This document shows, in pieces, positions 39,136 through 50,000 of a stretch of DNA of 64,000 nt. Position 1 is the first letter of the stretch. Each line of letters starts with the position of its first letter. The translations under genes and the position numbers were made by a program. Origin of the DNA: a virus. Location: IMG/VR virus record IMGVR_UViG_3300025168_000043, positions 1-64,000 of that record; one strand, given 5' to 3'. Below the pieces are notes generated by a model. It saw only the letters and a program-made list of their open reading frames with translations. It was not told the DNA's origin and did no database searches.

Positions 39136-41027
39136 TGGGTATTAAAAGATACTACGCTAAAAAAGATAATACTATATCAAACGCTTTCAAAGAGAATTTA
39201 GTTACCCGAGCTACTGGGTCCAACATGGGGGCCTCTGATATTCTGGAGGTGTTTTCAATTTATGGCCAAGCAAACTCCACTTCTACGGAGGAGGCTAGAG
39301 TACTGATTAAATTTGACTGCACTGCATCAACCGATTCTATTAAAGCAGACAGAGATGCAGGAGTTATTCCTGTTAGTGGTAATGTAAACTTCTTTTTAAG
39401 ACTCTACAACGCACCCCACAGCCAGACTCTTCCTAAATCATACACAATGGATGTCTCAGCCATTTCAGGCTCTTGGAATGAGGGTACAGGCCTTGATATG
39501 GAAGGTTACAAAGACATTGGTGCTTCCAACTGGGTAAATAGTCAAACAAATCAAGTCGCTGCCACAATGCGCTTCCAAGTTGATCAAAATTTAAGCGGCA
39601 ACGGCCAAAGTTTTACTCTTATAAATACTGATGGTACGTCCGTTACATTTACATCGGATAGTAGCAAAACCGAGACACAATCAACCGCAACACTAATAGG
39701 TACCAGCCTTGACGGCACAGCAGCTAAAGCAATAACATCAGTTCACAATGCTTTGTCTGCTGCCATAACGGCTGGCACACTTAAGATGTCTATAACTTCG
39801 CTTTCTGGTGCTTTATCGGACAGTGGATTTATGACCTTAACACAAAATGTAGGAGGAGTGGCAGGTAACAGCGCAATACCATCTGGTGTTATGAACGGCG
39901 TTAGTTTTACCGTGGGTTTTACTGGTGGATCCGGCGCTTGGGCTACAACAGGCGGCGATTACTTCTCCGATACATCTTCTTCTTTCTCCGCATCCTTCGA
40001 TGACGGCACTGAAGACATAGAACTAGACATTACACCGCTTGTAGAACAGTGGCTATCCTCCTCTAATCTTGGACAAAAAGAAGACGAAGGGGTCGGTGTA
40101 TTTTTATCTAACACTTATTCCACTGCTGCAAGATCATATTATACAAAAAGATTCTTCGCAAGAGGTACAGAGTTTTTCTATAAGCAACCAAATATTGAGG
40201 CTCGCTGGGATTCTTCAATTGAGGACGACCGAGGAAACTTTTATTATAGCAGTTCTTTAGCTACTGGACCTGAGAATCTAAATACTATCTTCTTTTATAA
40301 CTACTTTAGAGGACGACTTCGTAATATACCTGATATTGGAACAGATAATATAGGCGTAAGCATCTTCTCCTCTTCAGCAGGCACACCCACTGGATCAGCT
40401 ATCTCACTTGTGGCAGACGGCACCCACGTTCTATCAACAGGTTTATTTGCGGTCACAGGCGGTCATGTTTCTACTGGTATATACTCGGCCTCATTTGCTA
40501 TGACGGCTGCTGCTACCCCCCTTACAACGATCAATGACATATGGTTTAAACTAGATAACTCATCGGCCGATGCCTCAACGGGCATCCAATACGGTACAGG
40601 AACAATCGAACCCAAAACCATTACAAACATGTACAATGCCCCCACAAACGATTATGTGGTTACAATAACAAACTTGCGAGAAAAGTATCGTCCTGAAGAG
40701 ACTGCACGTTTTAGAGTTTACAGTCGCCAAAAAGATTGGACACCAACTATTTACACTAAGGCGGTAAGCACGCCAGAGGTTGAAATTGTTGAAAGTGGCT
40801 CTTTCGAAGTCTTCAGGGTTATAGATGATCTAAAAATTATACCACACGGAACGGGAAGCACACCATATTATACTTTCCTTTCATATGACACATCCGGATC
40901 CTATTTTGATTTAGATATGGCACTTTTTGAGCCCGGATATGTTAACGGTATAAAACTAGCATTCTATAACGAAGATATAGGGAGTTGGGTTGAGCAATCA
41001 GAAATCTTTAAATTTAGAGTTGAATAA
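39135..41027 (+). CDS. Baseplate/fibre structural protein, DNRLRE-like
   Basis: The 630-aa protein opens IKRYYAKKDNTISNAF, then EARVLIKFD near residues 55-65, the pattern of DNRLRE-type beta-sandwich domains (xxxAxxDxxIxxx...LxxFD). A Ser/Thr/Gly-rich segment at about 145-275 interrupts it (FTLINTDGTSVTFTS and repeats), after which WNEG-type strands resume with DIELDITPLVEQWL. The C-terminus is all beta. It follows the gp6-like gene and probably contacts the wedge. No enzyme motif. Confidence 0.65.
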   Translation: MGIKRYYAKKDNTISNAFKENLVTRATGSNMGASDILEVFSIYGQANSTSTEEARVLIKFDCTASTDSIKADRDAGVIPVSGNVNFFLRLYNAPHSQTLPKSYTMDVSAISGSWNEGTGLDMEGYKDIGASNWVNSQTNQVAATMRFQVDQNLSGNGQSFTLINTDGTSVTFTSDSSKTETQSTATLIGTSLDGTAAKAITSVHNALSAAITAGTLKMSITSLSGALSDSGFMTLTQNVGGVAGNSAIPSGVMNGVSFTVGFTGGSGAWATTGGDYFSDTSSSFSASFDDGTEDIELDITPLVEQWLSSSNLGQKEDEGVGVFLSNTYSTAARSYYTKRFFARGTEFFYKQPNIEARWDSSIEDDRGNFYYSSSLATGPENLNTIFFYNYFRGRLRNIPDIGTDNIGVSIFSSSAGTPTGSAISLVADGTHVLSTGLFAVTGGHVSTGIYSASFAMTAAATPLTTINDIWFKLDNSSADASTGIQYGTGTIEPKTITNMYNAPTNDYVVTITNLREKYRPEETARFRVYSRQKDWTPTIYTKAVSTPEVEIVESGSFEVFRVIDDLKIIPHGTGSTPYYTFLSYDTSGSYFDLDMALFEPGYVNGIKLAFYNEDIGSWVEQSEIFKFRVE

Positions 41028-41043
41028 CTAAGGTAGTTAAAGT

Positions 41044-44000
41044 ATGAGTATCAAAAAACTATTTGATTCAAATAAAACAAACGACATACTCGTCTCGACT
41101 AACCTAGAAGAAGAGGTAGTCAAGAACGTCCCCGAGCTTGAATCTGCGGATAACGTCAGAGAGCAGATCGAGAGGATTAATCGTTTTATACCACAGGTGG
41201 ATTATAGTGATCCAGCCAACTTTGCTGTTTATGGATCAGCCGAGCGATACTATAGGGATTCATTCCACAGAGTTGCCACTCAATACCCGTATGATGGCTC
41301 CGAAGAAGAGATAACTCGCTACAACAACGAGTCCAACTACCTTGACCTACATATCCTTGAGAATGAGTATCCTAGGACGCTTGGCCACGTTCGGTTTCCT
41401 ACAAATAACGGCGGCGGATCCGCTACTAACCAGTTTGGCCAACAAACAAACGCAGCAAACATTACATTTTTTGGCGGTCCAAATGCTATAGCAGGAGGGA
41501 TGACAACTGGCTCATTCCACCTACAGTTCACTGGTTCCAACTATTACGATACAGATATTTATCAAACTGATGGTACGCTTGCATTAGACAGAGTTGGGTC
41601 AAGAGAAAGTAACTTAACTTACAATCTTCCTAGCAAAGGGCTCACTGTTGAGTTTTGGCAAGGAACCGAAGGAAACCTGATAAGTGCCACCGGCCCGTTT
41701 GGCCGACAATCCAGACACGCTTTGTTTGATTTATGGAACGGAGAAGCCTCAAGTTCGGCTCAATATGGTCGCCTAACTGTATACGCTTCAGGTTCTTCAT
41801 CAGCCTTTAAAGGTATTTATCTAAACGCATATTCAGGCACTGTTGGAATCCAAGAACTTGAGTTATTGGATCCTGCTGTGGCTGCTCAAATCCCACCACA
41901 ATATGTTAATACTTCATCTCCCACACCGGGTCACTTGGCTTTTGCTTTTAGTTCTGGGTCAACTCTGGGTTTAACTGTTAAAACATATATTAATGGTGTT
42001 CTAACCACAACAACAGGCTCTTCAGTCGCCCTAAATGAAGTCACTGGCGCCCTCCGAGGCCGTATTGGTGCTCTCCTAACGAACCCATCAGGTACTTCTA
42101 TAGGTACAGATATGGATGGATACGGTACCAGTATTCGCAGTGCCTACGACGAGTTTAGGTACTGGAAAGCCGAGAGAACAGAAAAAGAAATACAACAAAA
42201 CTATTGGACACAAGTTCGCGGCGGCACAAATAACGAAATAGCAAACGCAGAACTCGGTGTATACTACAAATTTAACGAGGGCATTACAGGGGATGCAACA
42301 ACTGACACCACTGTTTTAGACTATTCAGGCCGCATTACAAATGGAACTATCACAAACTACGGCACTGATGCTACCACTACACTAGTAAGAAATGCCAACC
42401 TCCTGCCCGAGCGCAGTTCGCTTATTGTTGCTGCTGGAGCAGCCACATCAGAGTTCAAAGACCCAATCATCTATGCAAGCCATCCAGATGTTGTCTCAGC
42501 ACTTGACAGATTGGTCGCATCTGGTAGCGTCCACGACTTTGAAAACCAAGCAAGCATAAAAGATTCTATCCCAAGCTGGATCATAGAAGAAGACGAAACA
42601 TCAGGCGGTGAAGAGTTAGGAAAGCTTACGCAGATCCTTGGCTCCTATATGGACACACTTAACCTGCAAATTGAGTCCCTGCCCACATTAGCAGATAATA
42701 CATACTTAAGTGGCAGCGACAAGCCTACACCATTTATGAAGAACCTGTTAAGCTCCCGAGGCTTGGCAGTCCCAGAAATCTTTGTGGACGCAGATCTGCT
42801 CCAAAGATTCGCTAACAGAAGCGACACCGAAGGCTACACTCTTGATATTAACGATACCAAGAACCTTATTTACAAAAACATCTACAACAACCTTATCTAT
42901 CTTTATAAGTCAAAGGGTACAGAAAAAGCATTTAGAAACCTTATCCGCTGTTACGGTATCGGTGAAGATGTTATTAGATTCAACGCATATGCAAGCAATC
43001 AAACCTTTGACATCCAAGAAACAAGACAAGACAGAGTTATTAGAAAGAACTATGTTGACTTTAACCACCCTGATAGGTTTGATGGGGTTGTTTATCAGAG
43101 AGCCAACACTGGTGAAACAACTGGCATATCTTTCTTCTCGGCATCCTCGCCAAATAACGCTTTTGCTCAAACCGCAGAACTAGAAGTTATATTCCCAAGA
43201 AAGATGGAGTTTGCTAACTCGCAATATTTTGATACACCTTTTGTTACAGCGTCCCTCTACGGTAAAGCATCAGCATCAGCAGACCCAGCAATCTTTGACG
43301 CAGCGTTTAGCAATAACCCAGCCACCGCACCTTGGCTTGTTGCTTATGCTGTTCGCACACAACAAAACTCAAATGATGCTTATTTTGTTCTTGATTCTAA
43401 CTTATTTACAAATCCACTTACAAGTGACATTTACTCAAATATTTACGACAACCAGAAATGGAATCTGGCGATAAGAGTTAAATCAAAAAACTGGCCATAC
43501 TCTACGGGCTCTGTTGCATCAGGTGATGGGGCTGCTTCTTTCGGAAACCAAGAGGTTAGCTTTGTTGGCTATAACGTAGAAAATGGAGTCGTAAGAAATA
43601 GTTTTGTTTTAACAACTTCATCAATATCCTCCAATTTAGGGCCAAGTTTGCCTTATCGCTACTTCGTCGGCTCACAAAGAACAAATTATACAGGCGCAGT
43701 AGGCCATCAGACTGATATCTTAGCATCCTCACTACGAGTATATACAACCTTTTTAGATGACGATGTTATCAAATCACACGCCCTTGACCCCGAAAACTAC
43801 GGAACAAGAAACCCTAGCAGAAACTTGTTGTTCTATAACGACTCTGACGACGCAAGCCTAAACCCGGCGATTAAAACAACTATCCCAGAGTCTGTTTCTC
43901 TTGCTCTTAATTGGGATTATTCGCAGGTCACTACAACAGACGCCACTGGCCGCTTTTCGGTCCAAGATGCATCATCTGGTTCAACAGGGCTAACCAGCAG

Positions 44001-47000
44001 ATACCCGCAAGAGAATGTACTTACAAATGTTAATAAACAGTTCGCAGGCCGAGGACAGTTTGGGGTTAGCGCATACAGTTCAACGGATGTCATCTCCAAG
44101 CAGTTTGTTCAATCAGCACAACAAAGACTGCCCGAAGTTGTTAATACCAACGATGATGTAAATGTTCTGTCCAGAGATGATGAACTTTACCCAAGAGATG
44201 CATCCATCTCACAGACCTACTACACCTTTGAAAAGAGTATGTACGGTATCGTTTCACAAGAAATGATCAATATGTTCTCGTCTATTGTTGAGTTCAACAA
44301 CCTTATCGGTGAAGTTGTTCATAAGTATCGTGGTGAATACAAGAGTTTAAGACTTTTAAGAGAACTTTTCTTTGAGAAGATCCAAAACAACCCTGACCTC
44401 GACAAGTTTATTGATTACTATCATTGGATTGATTCTTCACTTAACATTTTCTTACAACAGTTTGCTCCTGCTTCTGCTGATGTCTCCGATGAGATTCGCA
44501 CTATAGTTGAAGATTATGTTCTTAATCGCTCCAAGTATCAACACAAATACAACCAGATCAAACAAGGTGACTCTGGAACTGGCACAAAAGCTGGTGGCTT
44601 TGACGAAACTATTCTAGAAGGCAGGGTCAAGGGCACCAGAGAACTACAATACGACTGGCAGTTTGGTCACGCCCCCCTAACTAACTCTCAAACCGAACAC
44701 TCCCTTTGGTGGAAAGACCGAGCAGAAAGAAACAACACAGCATTTAATACCGCCGCGCTTATTGACACAGCAAGAGAAGACATTCTCACTATCATCCAGT
44801 TATTCAACTCTGCAAGCGCCCCATCGCTTAATGACGGCACCGGAGCCTCTGGGATATACGAAGGGTCCGCTTACGCCACAAGACGCTTCACAAGGCAATA
44901 CAAGCTTGATACAGCCATTGTCCCTGATATCGGCGGTGGGTACAACTACCCAAGAAACCACAAGCCGGATGCTCTTTTTCCCCTGATGTTTGACCAACCA
45001 TTGGATCTTACTAATAATATTGAGCAGGTAAATTTTGAAAAACAAGGGATGTTTACTCTTCCAGAAGAGGAACTAAGGCCTGTTATAAAGCAAGAAAAAA
45101 GAAGATTTACCGCAATCAATCCCGAGACACCCGTCGGCACCAACGGCGCTACAGTTTTTAGAGCATCTAGTGTTTTAGCCGGAACAAAATTTGTTACGCC
45201 TTTTATAATATTTAGTTCATCTGTTTCGCCTGCTGGCGGTTATGGACAACAATGGCAAACTTATCAACTCAAACCAGACTTCAATAAAGAAGAGTTCGCC
45301 GGTTATCACAATGATTCTTATGGTGACGACTATGAAGTACCTATGCAGGGTCCTTTTACTAACCACCACGTCGGCGGAAATAGACACCGGCATACCGATT
45401 TAAATAAAGGATCAGATACAGCGTTAAACAGGGCAGAGGCTTGGGAATTAGATATTGGAAATTCTGAGGTCGGCGCCGCCAAAGCCCGAGGTGCATCCGA
45501 TGGTTCAATTAATACAAACATGCCCGGATCTAACCCCAACTACCGCAGAGACGAAACAGCCAAGCGCCCCGTTAACACCAAAAACATCAAACACAGAACA
45601 GGTTCCCTTGGCACGGTTGCAATGGGCAACTATTCTGCAAGTTATGAAATAGTTCAAACAACTGGTAGAACTCAAAACAACTCTGCGTTTGTAAAGTCAG
45701 AGGGTATAAGAGATAACTTTACGATTTCTGTTGCTGGCGCTGATGAGGTTGGCTATATTGATCACGTCACAGACTACGCCAAGCCTATTCGCCGCAGAAC
45801 AGAACACGTTATAGTTAATCGTTTCTCCGCACCCGGTGGTCCTGAAACAGCAGGTGATAGTCAGGGTGGCCCCGGTCTTGACTTTGAGGCAGCAGAACTT
45901 AGCCCATACAACAACCTAAACTATAGAAATACAACCGTTCGCGACCCGCTAGAAACTTTATTATCAGAACACTCCGCACAGTTTGGACTTAGATCAGGTT
46001 CTATAGCTTCACCTATAGGATATAGTGGATCAGCAACTAATGTAACAGCAAGCTTTCACAAAGTTAATAGAAACCCGCTTCATAGGCTTGAAGGATATGA
46101 CACAGGTTCCGACACTCCAGTTACAGGAACAGTGTTCGACAACTATTATGTACAACATATGATTCCAAGATCTGATTTCCAATACGCTTGGATTACAGCT
46201 TCTTCTGATAGATTTAACTCTGCATTCGGCGCAGCCAATAATGTATATGGTTATTTCCCGTATGATGGCCTAGCCAGAGTGTCGAGTTCAGCCAATGGGT
46301 TTAGGTATGAATCAGCAGTTAACTTTGTTAGTGCAAGCGAGATAGGCTCTGTTCCCGGCACTATAACATATTCAACCACTACCACAGCAACCGAAACACT
46401 TACGGGCCGTGGTAGTTTAGTCAGCAAAGGTGTTTACGATATATCTGGATCTTCAGGTTCTTTCGCGCCCGCTGCTAATCCTAATGATCATTTTATACCT
46501 CAAACCACTCATCTAAACATTGGTGGTATTTACGGAGACTTGTTCTCTACTTTCGTAGGACCTAAAGTTGCTCCCTTTACTTACTTACCAAGTAGGGGCG
46601 GCAACCCCTCCGCCATTGACAAAACACACGATTTTAATAGTTCACTTACGTTCTTAACGAATCAAGTATTATTTGGTGGAAACCTTTCTGATCCCCAAGA
46701 GTTTATAATCGGCCAAGATCGCGAATACGTCACTCAGTGGGTAGTCGATACTGTTTTGGGTGTCACCCCCTTCGACAAAGAGACCGGTACCGGAGGGTAT
46801 ATTTTCAATGCAGCCGGCGCTCCGTATGGTAGACTTTATACTAGCCCATCAGCGATGGACAACACTAGATTTCAAATGTTTCAAACGCTCAATAAAACAT
46901 ATGGTAGATTTGAATCAACCAACTATGTGAAATCCGTGGGATCAATCCCGTTAGCCGTAGCCTATCCACCAGAGGTCGGCTTTAATAAATATGGCTTAGG

Positions 47001-50000
47001 TACGCTCACACAACCTATATCATTCACAAACGGTAATCCTCTCTTTACAGTGTCTAATATGATAGAGACATCTGCTTCCCGTGGCGCCGGCTTAATATTA
47101 AACTCGCTTTTGACAAAACGTAATGGCTATTATGGTCATCCAACATGGAAGCAAATACGAGTAGGAGAGACTGGCTTAGTAAGGTATCATAGAAAAAATA
47201 ATTATTATTCGCACACATATGATCCGGTGATCATTTCCAGCCAAACAGATCCAACTGGCGGGAGAGCAAAAGTTCAATCTAGGACAGAAAATATTTTAAT
47301 AAGCCAATCAGTTGTTACAGATCGCTATTTCCCTGTGGTATTTGAATTAGAAGCTAGGGATGATCAACAAAATAGTAAAGTTCTCAAATCAACAAATGTT
47401 GTAGCTAGGACATCGTTTGCTAATGATGTAATAACCTTTGATAACCAAGATGTTGTAGACAGGTTATTAGATGCTGATGTTCTAGAAGCTTCCGAAAGGA
47501 AAACCTCTTATAGACAAATTGTTGACGATTTCAGCATATATGATAGTTTCCTAGACGAACAAAAACCAATACTTCAGATTAATAGTTTAAAATATAGAGA
47601 AACAGTCTATCCACCCAGAAATTTTGCATATACTTCCTTAACTCGCGGCCGCAACAATTTTAGTAACAACTTCTGGCGTGATGCACGCTCTGATAGAACT
47701 TGGCCTTCCACACCGCCAGCCAACGCGGAAAATCTTACAGAATACTCAAAAACCCAACGGGAGAAAAACACTAATAGTCAGGGTCAGGGATCCTCAAATG
47801 TGTCGTTTCAGCTAGCGCCTTTTCAAAGTCGATGGGCACTTGATGGATTGTTATCTACCACAAATCAGAATAATTTAACTACTTTAGCCGGATATCCAAC
47901 TGGTGGTATTAACGCTAATAATGCAGATGGCTATAAGCCCGGTGAGCTTCAGAACTTATACACTCATTTTGTTCGAAACCAACAAGATGACTTTGAAATA
48001 GATCGCTCAGACGATGGTGAAATAGCTCAACTTCGAGCAGGAGCTTTGTACGCTAGAAAGCATATCAATCCTTACACTTCTTCGGTATGTGGTATGTCAG
48101 GCATGAGAAAACAAATAGATATATCGGCTTTTATTTTCTCTGGAACATCTTACCTCTTATTAACTAGCTCCATTGGTGCTGGCGAAGCATTTTGGGATGC
48201 ACCCAATCTGGCAGGAAGATACGAAGGCACATCAAGTGTTTTTGTTAAAGAACGAGCAACACCATTCTATGATGATTATGATGCTTTTTATTCGGATATA
48301 AAAACAAAAACACGCGGCCGCTCTATTATACCGGAGTTTAGAATAGAAGATCATATAGATTTTTACGAACAAAATGGTTTTGATTACCTCACAGAAAACC
48401 CAGCCTTATTTCAGTTCCCCGGTGTTCCCAGTCAAGAGGGGTATCTCCAGAATAGTGGATATCCTCACTTCTTTAAAATATTCACCAACTCTGATTTTAT
48501 GCAACACTTTGAAGTTGTTCGAGAAGATGGTCTTAAAGAAGGCGGAATATTGGAGCCCGCAAAGGTGAAGTTAAGATGCAAAGCAGTCAAAAAGTTTGTC
48601 CCATACGACGGCTTCTATCCTGCCGAAAGAACTCTACAGCTAGCGTCTGCATTCTCCGCATCTTACGCCCCGCTTACACAACTTTCTTCTTCAACAGGCG
48701 CCGAAAACACATATCAAGTTGCTTGGAGAACAATGCTCAAACCTTTCTTTGCACCCGGAATTGTGTACAATACTATTAAATCGGGAGTTGCAGTTGACTA
48801 CCCGATAATGACTGGCTCCTACAATGTTGGTAAAATGATCATGGCCGGAGATGGAGCAAGCGCAAACACCGGAGTCAGAATGGTGGCTACAGCTTCTGCG
48901 GGCATATTCTCTAACTCAAGAAATGATTCAAAAAATGGCCTCACGGGCCTTTTGGCTGGTTTTAATATAGTATCACATAATGATGGTTGGGATTATCGTG
49001 TTCCATTCGAGACAGTGCTTGAGCCGGGTAAATATATTTATGGTAAAAATATTGTTGATGATGAACCAAGTGCTTTTGCAGGGATAAATGTTACGGCTTC
49101 TTGGGGAAGCAGCGAACAAGGCACAAAATACAAGAATATGATGCACAACTTTTTGGCCTCCTCGCTGGATGTCTTTATCAAAGACGGAAAACCAACAGAG
49201 ATTCTGTCAGCACCTCAAAAAGAATTTAAGGCTGTAACTCCGGGCCAGCCTTATGGTATGCGTATTAAAATGTATCGTAGTTTTGAATCAGGATCTCAAC
49301 AAGAAACCTCGGGAGACTGGGGAGACTTTCAGGTCCCACAATATATAAGTGGCTCCCTTACAGACTTCACCATGTACAGTCGCCCATCAGCCTTCGGCCC
49401 ACCAGTACTCGCAGGCACAGGGTCGCAAGTAATGTCGCAACAAAAATATTGTATTACTGGTTCTAGAGAGATGACTCCAGCCCGAGGGCGTTATGCATCA
49501 CATACTCCGCCTTATTTTGATGGTGAGTCTTGGATTGATCTTATTTACTATCCCTACAAATCTTTTGATAGCGGTTCCACAGGTCTAGAAGTAATAAACA
49601 ACACCACAAGAACAGTGACAGTTTCTGATTTACATAATTTAGCTTCAACTGAGTTTTCTTCTGGTTCTGCTATCCTAGACTACGAATTTGGCCAAGGCTC
49701 TAGATTTGGCGGCGAGGGTACTTATGTGGTTCGTTGGCGCTTTGACCAAGAAGCCTTAAGAACCAATTTTTCGACAGAAGATACGGGATCAACATACCAC
49801 GGAACTGGAAGTGACATCGGTCCAATGGGTGGACCTTGGGCTAATAGATGGGCAATGCATCTGGATGCCTCACTTAATATTTTTTCTAAAGCTCGCGGAG
49901 TGGGAAGCTTGGCGGCTGAAGCTGTTTCGGCTGATTTAGCAGAAAGTGGATTAGGTGATGGAAGTTTCAATGCAGGAGACGACCGTTGGCGTATCCAAAC